Below, piece by piece: positions 53,546-63,921 of a stretch of DNA of 64,000 bases. The position numbers were made by a program, and so were the translations under genes. The DNA comes from Bremia lactucae (Eukaryota > Oomycota > Peronosporomycetes > Peronosporales > Peronosporaceae): positions 1,687,329-1,751,328 of the forward strand of contig NC_090624.1 in NCBI RefSeq assembly GCF_004359215.1, read 5' to 3'. The notes below the pieces were generated by a model. That model had not been told where the DNA came from, did no database searches, and was given only the letters and a program-made list of their open reading frames with translations. The stretch's first letter is position 1; each line of letters begins with the position of its first letter.

Positions 53546-54800
53546 ATGATATGCATATTTTTCGTCTCTTGTGACGAACATCTTGGCCATCTTACCATCG
53601 TGTTCGACGTATTACGCAAGGAAACTCCATTCGCTCACATCGGCAAGTGCAAGTTTGCGCGTCACGAGATCAGCTTTTTGGGGCACACTGTTTCTGGCAA
53701 AGCATTATCCGTTGGTAATACGAAGACGGAAGCAATCGCTAAGTGGCCACCACCTTCCTCTGGGAAGGAATTACAAAGTTTCCTTGGTCTTGCTGGTTAT
53801 TATCGCCGCTTTATTCATCAGTTTGCGCACATAGTTCTGCCGTTGAGCCATCTCGTTAAGAAAGATTTTCCTTGGGTCTGGAATGCAGAACAAGAGGATT
53901 CCTTCGTAAGGCTGAAGTCTGCTTTACAAGCCGCACCTGTGCTGACTTTGCCCAACTTTTCACGCCCGTTTGTTCTCACAACGGATGCATCAAGGTCGTA
54001 CATGGGAGGTGTTTTATCGCAATTTCTCAATGGACATGACCATCCAGTAGCGTTTTATTCAAAGAAGCTTGAAGTCCACAAGATTAATTGACCTGCTCAT
54101 GAAAATGAGCTATTTGCAATCAAAGTTGGGTTAGACAAATGGCTTATGGCCATCAGTTTGAGATTTTCACGGACAATAGCGCCTGCTCTTAGCTTCTTCA
54201 TCATCCGAAAGTCTCGCCGAAGTTGGCTCAATACTTGACCACCATCGCTCAAAATATACGTTTACTATACACCACATTACTGGTGCTTTAAACTTCGCAG
54301 TTCGCGCTGGCCTGATGATACTGTCGTTGACAATATCCATTTTCAAAAAGTGCGATTGTAGTTGCCAACAACGAGGTACACGTTTACTTTGCTCACCCTC
54401 GGTGCCAACTCTGCCCCGGGAGGAGGCTGAGGCTCTGCAAGTTGCCACCTTAATGACAGCGTCGTATGCTGAGTTGTCACCAGAAGTTCGTAAGCTACTT
54501 CAACAAGGCTACGCCAGAGATGCCGAGTTCAAAGAAGTATGGAGAAGCTCCTAAACAAGTTCATTGTTTGACAGCAAGAATAATTGTTGTTTTTGTGCAC
54601 ATCAAATAAGCTTACACGCCTTTGCGTGCCCAGCAACAACCGTTTGCGAACGAAATTGAAATATCATGATTCGGTAATAGCTACTCATCCGGGCAATCGC
54701 AGAACATACTTGCGAGTTGCTCCGTGGTATTACTGGAAATCGTTGCAGAAAGACGTCAAGGAATATATCAAAACTTGTAAAACCTGCGCACGTTAGAAAC
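53546..54800 (+). pseudogene. gypsy C second half of RT, RNase H and integrase zinc finger
   Basis: Begins inside the RT catalytic region (DICIF, then DEHLGHLTIVFDVLRKE), continues with KCKFARHEISFLGHTVS, LGLAGYYRRFI, VLTTDASRSYMGGVLSQ (RNase H Asp) and VAFYSKKL, a stop, then broken RNase H tail, and ends with the integrase zinc finger (ATHPGNRRTYL, WYYWKSLQKDV, CKTCAR) at 54796. The strand then switches again. Confidence 0.85.
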
Positions 54801-54809
54801 ATGATAATC

Positions 54810-55845
54810 AACAAAAAACGGATTACTTATGCCAAGTTCAATATCTTGAAGATGATCCGCTGTGCCATTATCCACGAATTTTGATGCTTTCGGTATCGGA
54901 CGACTTCGAAACCTTTTCCGGTGTCGATTCATACTTTGATAGAACATCGACATTAAAGGTTGGATTAATCCTATTCATACTTTGTGATAGCTAAAGCCTT
55001 GCCACATTAGAATTAATCATTTTGATAATTTCGAATGGTTCCACCTTTCTTGCCGCAAACTTAGCTCTTGGTGTGCCCATATCTTTCGCAGCGTGTTTAA
55101 CGATATTCTGCGAGTATCAAGCATAACTAGATCTCCAACCTTGAATTCAACTTGATTTATTTGGTTCTTTTGATCGTTATATTGCTTTTGCGAAACTTGG
55201 GTTTTTTAAAAGATTTCTGCGAGCCTGACCGATGATTTTTGCTCGTTTTCGATAAACTCTTTTGCGTATAGGTCAATCTTTTTTGGTTGACTTTTCCAGC
55301 CCAGTGCTTTTTGCCATGTAGAGCGTTCCTTTCTCCCCGTATCTATTTCAAAGGGAGAGTATCCAGTGGATGCACTTACCAGTGTAGAGTGTGCGTACTC
55401 TATGCTTCCCAAGTGTTCGATCCGGTCAGTGCCATGGTAAGATACCATGCATCTGAGTGCGTCCTCTACCTCAAGGTTCTGGCGCTCGGTCTGTCCATCG
55501 GCTTGAGCCCAATGAGCGGTTGTCATACTTAGACGAACACCGATGATCGTCATCAAAGACTATCAAAACATGGACGTGAACTTGCTAGCTCGGTCACTGA
55601 TGATAACTTCTGGAAGACCATGGTGTCGAACGCCAGCATCGGAAAATACTATCGCTGTTGTACATTCATTGTCCTTAACGTGCACTGCTGCGTACTTCGT
55701 TCGTTTGGAAAACTTATCGACAACAGTTAGGATGGCATCAAATCCATTGGACTCAGGAAGCTCTTTTATGAAGTCCATTGACACCACTTGCCAGCAAGCA
55801 TTCGGTATTGGAAGTCTTTTGAAGAAAAGCCAATTTAATCTTCAA
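54810..55845 (-). pseudogene. gypsy C integrase core and tail (inverted)
   Basis: Minus strand from about 55845 down: VVSMDFIKELPESNG with first Asp, VDKFSKRTKYA, HGLPEVIISDRASKF with second Asp (55570-55790), then MTTAHWAQADGQTERQN with Glu (55460-55530), EYAHSTLVSASTGYSPFEI, then EFKVGDLVMLDTRRI and the tail FVDYHVSN near 54830. It contains the whole DDE triad but in opposite orientation to the rest of pol. Confidence 0.85.
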
Positions 55846-55973
55846 CCATACTGGCATGGCGAAACTAAGAAGAAGCCAGCTGGAAAACGAGAAACATATT
55901 CGCCATGTCTCCCACTGGAAGGATCTCGTCGCCGATTTCAATCAGCGTCAACGAGAGATCAAATCGGGGAGGA

Positions 55974-56222
55974 TGTAAGGACCAATCACCTCGCTGAAAT
56001 CTTGACCACTCATTTCGATTTATCTTTAAACCATTTATTTTCTTAATTTCAATTTTACATATGCGCCATAATAAAAACAAGTAAAAAGGTTTGCGCAATT
56101 AGGAGAGATGATACTTAGTAAGAGTTAGATTTAGGATAGGCGATACCTTAAGGAGTATACCAAAAGTATCGGTTAATAAAACTAAATTTTAATTCAGTCG
56201 TATTTTACCCTCATTCCTGACA
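55974..56222 (+). repeat. Family C 3' LTR
   Basis: 249 bases, TGTAAGGACC to CCTGACA, preceded by the polypurine tract cggggagga. Compared with the 5' LTR it has a small insertion (agtaaaa) and scattered changes, so the insertion is not recent. Confidence 0.92.
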
Positions 56223-56282
56223 CTTTGCAATATTAACGCTAATTTCAAATTGAATTCGGAAGGAAAATTGGCAAATAATATT

Positions 56283-57227
56283 TTAAGGCATTATGTCAGT
56301 TTTTGCAGAGACTGACTTAAGATCCGAGCGAATTTTACGGATAAAGTTTCTGCTGTTTTCATTATTGTGCACGAATAAGTAGGAGAGGAAGAAGTAGTCA
56401 AGCATCTGCTGTTTGTCTTCATTATGAAACGTGCTATAAATCTTGGCCAACATCCGTAAGACGGAATTTTCGTCAGGGAACTCCAGCTCGACATATTTGT
56501 TTCGCATAGCAGTGATCACACTGGAAGTGGGCACATCGGTAAACATCAATTTGAATGCGTTTACTTCAACATCGGCCGAAAAATCATATCCCGAGTGTTT
56601 TGGGGACATCTGCTTCTGTTTGACCACAAAATATCGTTTCACGAGCTGTGGTAACTCCTTCATCTCGTCGTGTCGTTGAGCAACTTTGATGAATTGGTAC
56701 AAAATACCAAAGTCGACAACATCAAGATATTCTTTGCTGTTGCCGGGTAAGCTCTCTTTGTTTCGGAAAAGCAACTTCCAAATATAGTCAGCCCCAAGCG
56801 ATTGCTCGACTTTCATTAATTCTCTTGCCACGGCACTATAGCCGAAATAATAGACAAGAAAGTTGAGTTTGGCATCTACAAAGTCATTCGTTTGCCTGTC
56901 TTTTAATTGAAGTGCATCGATATATCGGGCCAAATTGTTGACTTCTGCTAGACCATCAAAGCTGTTTGGTTCATAAATCCGCTTGGACGACAATAGCAAC
57001 GGTTTTGTTAAGCTTGCTGCTTCGACGGGACTTTTAATATAACTTTTTAAAAGATTAAGCATCCTCTCGTCCTCTTTGTGCCATACATCAGTCTCTTGGG
57101 TAGAAAAGTCGTGCGTATTGTCGTAACTGTGCTTCCTTGTGTCAATCGGACTGCGGCGTAGGCTCGCACTGTTGGCGTTTGTTACGACAGTAGCAATCAC
57201 GAGTAACGAAATGTAGTCGATCCGCAT
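56283..57227 (-). CDS. Secreted WY-type effector candidate without canonical RxLR
   Basis: Intron-less, 314 residues, ATG at 57227. Signal peptide at 1-20 (LLVIATVVTNANS). No RxLR; an EER-like EDER lies at 52-55. Residues 56-314 are all-helical and rich in Leu, Lys and aromatics, with LWY-like phrases (LVYYFGYSAVAREL, YIWKLLF, FKLMFTDVPTSSVI, MLDYFFLSYLF). The start MRIDYISL and the post-EER DERM.N resemble the large protein at 61597, so they are probably relatives. Class role: secreted protein acting in the host plant; target unknown. It lies 60 bases from gypsy C. Confidence 0.75.
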   Translation of the reverse strand: MRIDYISLLVIATVVTNANSASLRRSPIDTRKHSYDNTHDFSTQETDVWHKEDERMLNLLKSYIKSPVEAASLTKPLLLSSKRIYEPNSFDGLAEVNNLARYIDALQLKDRQTNDFVDAKLNFLVYYFGYSAVARELMKVEQSLGADYIWKLLFRNKESLPGNSKEYLDVVDFGILYQFIKVAQRHDEMKELPQLVKRYFVVKQKQMSPKHSGYDFSADVEVNAFKLMFTDVPTSSVITAMRNKYVELEFPDENSVLRMLAKIYSTFHNEDKQQMLDYFFLSYLFVHNNENSRNFIRKIRSDLKSVSAKTDIMP

Positions 57228-58123
57228 CGTTCAAATTGTCGCTGCGTCGTTTGGCGCTGTGTCCTCGTTGTCAAGTTTTTTAAAGGCGAATGAAACAATG
57301 TGGGGTTCAGGCCTTTTCTGAGCCTCCACCACCATCTATTAGGCATGTCTGATAAATTATGAAGCCTATCACACTCGCTCTATTGAACTACGTAGCTCGA
57401 TACGATCTTACAGTTGTTTTTTATCTCTTTCAACAAGCGATTATGAGCCAGCTGTCAGATGGGTTCGACCGCATAAGCTTCCTATTATTCGATGAAATCA
57501 TTAGAAAACGCAGCTGTGGGACGCTTCTCTCACTTCTGGAATCTTTCGTATCCTGCGTTTGCACGACAAAATCCATTCGCCGACACTGTCGCATACATAT
57601 CGCAAAAGAGCTTTGTCTTATGTATCATGAAGGCGGGGTTTTAAGACACAATTTTGATTGCGTCGACGAAATCTTTCAATTGTGTCTCTTGGGTGAGAGG
57701 CCGTCCACGCTGTGGAGCGACACGTGGCCGCCACAACGCATCGATCCGTTAAAATGTGCACCACGACGACGGCACACTGTCGTTGTATCAACATATATTT
57801 GCGCCAAAACATGCATTGAAAACGGTCTTATTTTCTCTTTTTTTTTTTTTGCGTTCGTCTCGTTGTCATCTCGAACGGCCAGCGTCAAATTGACATGGAC
57901 ACAACAAGTACGATTTTCGACTTAAATTTTCTATAAAGTGCCATCTAGCGTCACGATCAGGCGTGTTGACGTCCACCGTTAGACTTAAATCAAGCAAATC
58001 CAGGAGGGATGACAAATTCTTCGCCCCTCCACGTGGCGTGGCTCCATAACGACTTCATTTCCCAATTCTTCCCGTTGGCCTCAGCCCTTAAAGACCCTCT
58101 CTCTCCTCCCTCTCTTCGCTCCA
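57228..58123. other. Divergent intergenic region, effector/actin
   Basis: Holds the actin promoter on its right side. A plus-strand ATG frame of 188 codons (57359-57925) has no recognised family, contains a T-run coding for poly-Phe and overlaps antisense frames; it is probably chance. Confidence 0.5.
58053..58068 (+). promoter_or_regulatory. Oomycete-type initiator of the actin gene
   Basis: cttcatttcccaattc fits the oomycete initiator GCTCATTYYNCAWTTT at most positions. It lies about 65 bases before the actin ATG, followed by a pyrimidine-rich leader. Transcription would be expected to start at its CA. Confidence 0.65.
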
Positions 58124-59254
58124 ATGGCTGACGAAGACGTACAAGCCTTGGTCGTTGACAATGGTTCTGGCATGTGCAAAGCCGGTTTCGCCGGAGACGA
58201 CGCCCCACGCGCCGTGTTTCCTTCAATTGTTGGGCGCCCAAAACACTTGGGCATTATGGTCGGCATGGACCAGAAGGACGCGTACGTAGGCGACGAAGCC
58301 CAATCGAAGCGTGGCGTACTTACGCTGAAATACCCGATTGAGCACGGTATTGTGACGAATTGGGACGACATGGAGAAGATTTGGCACCACACGTTTTACA
58401 ACGAGCTTCGTGTCGCGCCGGAAGAGCACCCTGTGCTCCTCACGGAGGCGCCATTGAACCCCAAGGCCAATCGCGAACGCATGACGCAAATTATGTTTGA
58501 AACGTTCAACGTTCCCGCCATGTACGTGAACATCCAGGCCGTGCTGTCTCTCTACGCGTCAGGACGGACCACGGGCTGTGTCCTCGACTCGGGTGACGGC
58601 GTCTCGCACACGGTTCCAATCTACGAAGGCTATGCGCTTCCCCACGCAATTGTGCGATTGGACTTGGCAGGACGTGACTTAACGGATTATATGATGAAAA
58701 TCTTGACTGAACGCGGGTACTCGTTCACGACTACTGCCGAGCGAGAAATTGTGCGTGATATTAAAGAGAAACTCACGTACATTGCGCTGGATTTTGACCA
58801 AGAAATGAAGACTGCAGCCGAGTCGTCGGGACTTGAAAAGAGCTATGAATTGCCCGATGGAAATGTGATTGTTATTGGGAATGAACGATTCCGTACCCCC
58901 GAGGTGCTGTTCCAGCCGTCATTGATTGGTAAAGAAGCTTCGGGGATTCACGATTGCACGTTCCAGACCATCATGAAGTGTGACGTTGATATTCGTAAAG
59001 ACTTGTATTGCAACATTGTACTCTCGGGTGGCACGACCATGTATCCAGGCGTGGGGGAGCGTATGACGAAAGAGCTCACGGCGTTGGCACCATCGACAAT
59101 GAAGATTAAAGTTGTTGCGCCACCGGAGCGCAAGTATTCGGTCTGGATTGGTGGCTCGATTCTGTCGTCGCTGTCGACGTTCCAGCAAATGTGGATCTCC
59201 AAGGCCGAGTACGACGAGTCGGGACCGTCGATTGTGCACCGCAAGTGCTTTTAA
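58124..59254 (+). CDS. ACT: Actin
   Basis: Intron-less, 376 residues, the usual actin length. [16 protein letters not shown] start with phosphate-binding loop 1, [31 protein letters not shown], the second phosphate loop [11 protein letters not shown], the ADP-site [10 protein letters not shown], and the C-terminus IVHRKCF, all in place. ATP-binding cytoskeletal protein of hyphal growth. Strong third-position G/C and C preference compared with neighbours fits high expression. Its initiator and pyrimidine-rich leader lie directly upstream. Confidence 0.99.
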
Positions 59255-59747
59255 ACTTCACGGGCGTAGAGTGTCTGTGATGGAAAAGAAAAAAAAAAAA
59301 AGACTACGACAGCAATTGCTATCTTGAGGCTTGAGTGCTTCGGTATGCGATGGTGTCGTGGAAGTGCATGATTGTATTTTTGTTTTTTTTTCGCATTTGT
59401 TTAAAGTTTCTAAAAAGACGAGGATTTCATGGTGTGAAGTAGAGACAACACTCGAGAACGAGGAGAGAGGAAGTCGATTGACGACTTCCTCGAGGTGATA
59501 ATGTTCGTAGATCGACTTGAAACAAGTAACTTGATTGCATAATAATAATACACCAACCTGTTTTGATAAATAAAAGCACTGGCGAATTTAATGCTCTTGG
59601 CGAAAATGCAAACTCGATTTATAAATGGAGTGTTGATAGTACAAAGTTAATACCCCTTCATTGCGAATACTAGTTGGGGGTTTCGCGCGACTAAAGTCTT
59701 AAAGAAGACACATTTTGGCTGTGCAAACAAAAGCATCTAGTGGTTAC
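59255..59747. other. Intergenic between actin and MATE
   Basis: Actin 3' untranslated region with an A-run at 59285-59301 and T-run near 59385, then the MATE upstream region. gaagtcg-attgacgacttc near 59471-59489 forms a small hairpin that may be part of the actin 3' end. No gene seen. Confidence 0.5.
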
Positions 59748-61331
59748 ATGACGAACGTTTCGGAGCAAACGTCGCTGCTTGCTAACGATAGCGATGTCGA
59801 CTTGGAGTATCTACCTGCCATTATTGGGCGTGGGACTAGCTTTCCAGCGGTCAGTCCTTCGTACGCAACGTCCCTTGACGTAATTAAAGTGCACGACTAT
59901 GAGACGGAGAGCGACACCAAATTCTTGACTCGCGAATTGACTCAAGAACAAGGTCAGGAACCTGAACCCGTGGCCCTTGATGAATTTTGGAAGACAGTAA
60001 CTCTGGCGTACCCGATCGTCATAACCTACACACTGGAATACCTACCTGGTCTCGTGTGTATTGTATTGGTGGGCCATCTGGAGTCTCCTGACACAAAACT
60101 ATATGTGGCCGCCGCGACGCTTTCGACAATGTTTACAAATGTGTCAGCCCTTTGCGTAGGCTTTGGACTTACGTCCGCACTCGATACCTTGTGCTCTCAA
60201 GCGTACGGAGCTGGAAAGATTAACAAGTTGGGACTCTATTTGCAGTCTGCACTCCTCGTCGTAGGCGCGAGCCTCATTCCCATGTTTCTCATTAATTGGC
60301 ATGCCGAGAAGGTCTTGACATTATGTGGACAAGATACTCAAGTGGCTAAATTGGCCGGTGAATTTTCCAGAGTGACGGTCTTTGGGGTCCCATTTTTATT
60401 AATTTATGAAATGTTGCGGAAATTATTGCAAGCTCAAAATGTCGTGCGACCCATGGTGCTCTTTGCCTTAATCGGAACGTTTGTGAATGTCGTTGGAGGC
60501 TACGTGCTAACGTACTATACATCCCTTGGATTTCACGGTGCAGCACTCTCAAGGACGCTTGGATACGTGGTGTTGCCCCTGTGTCTCGTGCCCTACTTTT
60601 TTGTTAGTGGCAATCACACGAAATGGTGGCGTGGATGGCAACTACAGCAAGCATGGGCCCTCGTCCCGTTGTTCCTGCGCCTCGCAGGTCCATCGTTTCT
60701 CATGATGGCCATGGAATGGTGGGCGTACGAAATATTGGCGGTAATGGCAGGCAACTTACCAGACGGTGTCGTGGCTGTAAGTGCTCATGCAGTCCTCATG
60801 AATGTCGCGTCTTCGATCTACATGGTGTTTATGGGTGTCGCCATTGCCAGTAATATTCGCGTAGGCAATTGCCTTGGAGCAAATCATCCAAAGAAAGCGC
60901 GAGTCATTGGCCATACGACCCTCACGACAGTCTTTGGCTTGGCATGTTTCTTTGCTGGAATGGTGTATCTATTTCGACGACAGATTCCAGCGATCGTAAT
61001 CAATGACCCCGTTGCGATTCAACGTGCGTCTGCGGCCCTTCTTGTGATGATTCCGTACGAGATTGTTGATTCATTAAATTGCGTGACGCAAGGCATTTTT
61101 AAAGGAGCTGGGTGGCAGGCAAAGGCTGCCAAGATTAATGTACTGGCGTTTTACGTCATTGGACTTCCCGTTGGTGCGTTGTTGGCGTTTTATTTTGAGC
61201 TGGGGATTGAGGGACTCTGGATTGGCTTTGGCACAGGAATCACCATTGCATTTACAATTTGTAGCACAACTCTTTACTACGCCAGTTGGGAGCAAATGGC
61301 CCTCGAGTCAAGAGCTCGACTAGCTCACTAA
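59748..61331 (+). CDS. MATE-family multidrug/metabolite exporter
   Basis: Protein of 527 residues from ATG at 59748; the frame opens 33 bases earlier with TTG. Cytosolic N-terminus of about 85 residues, then about 12 membrane helices in two MatE halves. MATE signatures: EYLPGLVCIVLVGHLESP in helix 1-2, SALDTLCSQAYGAG (the conserved CGQAxGA-type segment), LLQAQNVVRP between halves, NIRVGNCLGANHPKKA in the second half, and GIFKGAGWQ. Role: cation-coupled efflux of organic compounds across plasma or vacuolar membrane. A dead paralogue lies at 27277-28600. Confidence 0.92.
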   Translation: MTNVSEQTSLLANDSDVDLEYLPAIIGRGTSFPAVSPSYATSLDVIKVHDYETESDTKFLTRELTQEQGQEPEPVALDEFWKTVTLAYPIVITYTLEYLPGLVCIVLVGHLESPDTKLYVAAATLSTMFTNVSALCVGFGLTSALDTLCSQAYGAGKINKLGLYLQSALLVVGASLIPMFLINWHAEKVLTLCGQDTQVAKLAGEFSRVTVFGVPFLLIYEMLRKLLQAQNVVRPMVLFALIGTFVNVVGGYVLTYYTSLGFHGAALSRTLGYVVLPLCLVPYFFVSGNHTKWWRGWQLQQAWALVPLFLRLAGPSFLMMAMEWWAYEILAVMAGNLPDGVVAVSAHAVLMNVASSIYMVFMGVAIASNIRVGNCLGANHPKKARVIGHTTLTTVFGLACFFAGMVYLFRRQIPAIVINDPVAIQRASAALLVMIPYEIVDSLNCVTQGIFKGAGWQAKAAKINVLAFYVIGLPVGALLAFYFELGIEGLWIGFGTGITIAFTICSTTLYYASWEQMALESRARLAH

Positions 61332-61596
61332 GCCAACTCGATTTTTTTTTACATTTTTAATGCTACATAGGTTGTACATTGGCAAGGATGACAGCCTTAT
61401 TATGTAATATATCAAAGATCCATCGGACAACGTAATTGTACTATTTTTATCGTTAAGAAAAAAAAAGAGTATGTAAAATACAGAAGAGCCAATATTTATT
61501 TTTCACAAATTATTTTATTTTTCTTGCGGGATGTATTATACCAATGTCAAAAACTAGTGGACCCCACAAAAAATCATTGACCATCATTCCGACACC

Positions 61597-63921
61597 ATGC
61601 GAATCAACTTTGTCCCATTGATCGTGACGGCTCTTATCGTCGCAGGCGCCGATAGCGCCTTGGTCCCTCCCGCTACCGCGTCGAATTTGCGCAATGCTTT
61701 AGATGCTCATAGCAATGTTCAATCCCCAGCGGCTCCATGCGCAGACAATCGAGTGCGCAACGAAGCGGATGAGAGAATGGAAAACATGATTTCGCCCTTA
61801 AAAAAAATATTTCAGCCATCACAATCCAAACTTAAAAAACTGCTCGCGAAAGTGGTTGAAGCCGATAATTTCTGGGCAGAACCAATTTATGTAGATGAGC
61901 TGAATCAACTCGTTCAAGAGCATAAAATGGGATCTCGGTCTTTGCGCAACGACCTCTTTGCTTCGTGGGAAAAAAGTGGCTTGTCTTTTGAGGATATGCA
62001 ACACGAGTTGCAACATACAAAACCCATGCTTAGTATAAAGGACCTTACTATCCTTCACGATTACTTCCGACATGTATACACCAAGCGCAATCCAATACTA
62101 AATGCCTCCAAGGGGAACAAGATCCACAAGTATATCATTCTATTGGTAGATGCACAGCGTAAGTCGGACACAAAGAACTTGGCGACAGCCAATTTAAATG
62201 ACCTGCTTGCAACTTTAAAGTTCCATCGTGTCACTGTATCTGAGGCCTTCAAGCTGCTTTACTATGGCAAGTCAGCAAGCGACGTCATACAAAGCCAATA
62301 CTTGACGGTGTTGGAGCAATACATCACGCTACTATATAAACCCACGACTTTGCTGAAGACTTTGGCAAGTCACTTTGGAGAGGCTTCTGTGGCTGAAGCG
62401 CTCGAGATGGTATCACGAACACGAGTAGACTTACAAGACTTCGTCACGAAACTCCAATCTGAGCAATTTGCTACGTGGGATAAGCTTTGCAATCCTGGCG
62501 GTGGTCGATATTCCAAAGCAATTCGTGACGTCGTGTCTGGATTTGATGATCTATTGAATTTAAAGTCCGCTCTTCTTGAGAATCCACGATTTCTGGCCTT
62601 GTGGAAGTACATTAAACGTGCTAGAGTATCGGGTGATTCGTTAAGCCTTATGGAAACCGTGACGACTGGAATGGACGAAACGATTATGTATTTATCGATT
62701 TTAGCGGACGCAGCAGAACATTTGAGCTCTAGGAAGTTGGCTATCGAATTGCAAAACGAAGGCATTGCGGACTTGGTGAACAAGTATGACGATCCAGTCA
62801 AATTCTTTAGACAGCTGAAACTTGGTACGAAACCCGTCGAAGCTTTACAAAGCAAGAATTTCTGGATCTTTCAAAGGTACCTTGAGGCGAAGAATGTGCA
62901 AGATCCACACATGACAATTCTTGAAGCTCTAGTGGGTTGCTATCGAGAAATTCCGGTCGCCAAAGCGCTCGGAACAGCTTCCAAGGATATGCAAAAGCTT
63001 ATTAGACTGCTGCGAGCAAAGCTTTTTTCGTGGTGGTTTCAAACGAGGCACTATTCACCTTCTATCGTTGTAAGGATGTATGATCTTGAAAAGAATGGAA
63101 TAAATGAGGCAAGTTATACAATTCTCAAAGGATACACGAGTTATTTTAACGCCAAGCAAAAGGTGGAAGATAATTTCATCGCAACTTTAGAAAACGGAAT
63201 GGGTGGCAAGAAAAAACTTGCACGTGTATTAAATTCTCAATCAAATGGCGATCGTTCCAGCAAGGCGTTATTAAAAATGTTGTTTGAGGGTTTGGCGACT
63301 TCACATGCTAACGTAATTAAAGATCTTCAGATTGGCTCGACGGTGGAAAATATTGTCTTAAGTGATGACTTCTGGATGCTGGAAGAATACGTTGCCGCTC
63401 TAAAAAGAAGTCGAGACGTGGATACGACCCCGGTCGCTTTATTAATTAAATTCTTTGACAATTCCATTGTTGCTGAAGGACTAGCACAGCTTGGCAAGAT
63501 GGACATTAAAAAGGAGCGAGTCCACCAGTTGCAGAGAGACCAGTTTGCTATGTGGCTAAAAGATCTGTCGTGGGTGAAAGCTCAATTTACGACGACGCGG
63601 ATGAATATGCGATTTCGATTGCTTTCTATTGATTTCTGCAATTCATTAACTGAATTTTTAAAGTCGTGTGAAAATGCTTCGAAGTTTGACACGATTATGA
63701 TGGCCTTAACGGAAAACTTGGACATGTATTTAACATTTGTAGCTGAAGCCATTAAAGCAGAAAAGGGTTTGCTCGCCAAGCAATTGAAAAAAATGCTTAT
63801 TTTGTACTGGATGAAGCAAAAGAAGAACTTTGAAAGTGTCAAAGAGCTGGTAACTTCCGTTGAAGAAGGTTTGAAAAATTCAATTCTTGAAAAGTATCGT
63901 CTCGAATTACGAAAAAGTTGA
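61597..63921 (+). CDS. Large secreted WY/LWY-repeat effector candidate
   Basis: Intron-less, 774 residues. Signal peptide at 1-20 (VPLIVTALIVAGADSA). No RxLR; an EER-like ADER lies near 57-60. The rest is a chain of helical modules of about 90-100 residues, marked by recurring aromatic starts (NFWAEPIYVDEL, FLALWKYIKRA, NFWIFQRYLEA, DFWMLEEYVAAL) and Q-x-W ends (SEQFATW, RDQFAMW). This is the tandem WY/LWY architecture of large oomycete effectors. No catalytic motif. Its N-terminus resembles the protein at 56283. Likely secreted to the host interface; partner unknown. Confidence 0.8.
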   Translation: MRINFVPLIVTALIVAGADSALVPPATASNLRNALDAHSNVQSPAAPCADNRVRNEADERMENMISPLKKIFQPSQSKLKKLLAKVVEADNFWAEPIYVDELNQLVQEHKMGSRSLRNDLFASWEKSGLSFEDMQHELQHTKPMLSIKDLTILHDYFRHVYTKRNPILNASKGNKIHKYIILLVDAQRKSDTKNLATANLNDLLATLKFHRVTVSEAFKLLYYGKSASDVIQSQYLTVLEQYITLLYKPTTLLKTLASHFGEASVAEALEMVSRTRVDLQDFVTKLQSEQFATWDKLCNPGGGRYSKAIRDVVSGFDDLLNLKSALLENPRFLALWKYIKRARVSGDSLSLMETVTTGMDETIMYLSILADAAEHLSSRKLAIELQNEGIADLVNKYDDPVKFFRQLKLGTKPVEALQSKNFWIFQRYLEAKNVQDPHMTILEALVGCYREIPVAKALGTASKDMQKLIRLLRAKLFSWWFQTRHYSPSIVVRMYDLEKNGINEASYTILKGYTSYFNAKQKVEDNFIATLENGMGGKKKLARVLNSQSNGDRSSKALLKMLFEGLATSHANVIKDLQIGSTVENIVLSDDFWMLEEYVAALKRSRDVDTTPVALLIKFFDNSIVAEGLAQLGKMDIKKERVHQLQRDQFAMWLKDLSWVKAQFTTTRMNMRFRLLSIDFCNSLTEFLKSCENASKFDTIMMALTENLDMYLTFVAEAIKAEKGLLAKQLKKMLILYWMKQKKNFESVKELVTSVEEGLKNSILEKYRLELRKS

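Larger units (their letters stand above)
50514..56222 (+). mobile_element. Ty3/gypsy family C with two internal segments inverted in place
   Basis: LTRs 50514-50757 and 55974-56222 are direct, about 90% alike, TG...CA bounded, and flanked by ttttg and ctttg (a likely 5-bp target duplication with one change). Inside, domains keep normal order but alternate strand: gag (+, to about 52290), protease and first half of RT (-, 52300-53545), second half of RT, RNase H and integrase zinc finger (+, 53546-54800), integrase core and tail (-, 54810-55845), 3' end (+). The element is coding-dead. Confidence 0.85.

Noticed and set aside
57359..57925. 188-codon ORF upstream of actin
   Set aside because: No recognisable domain, low-complexity poly-Phe end, overlapping antisense frames; position fits the actin promoter region.
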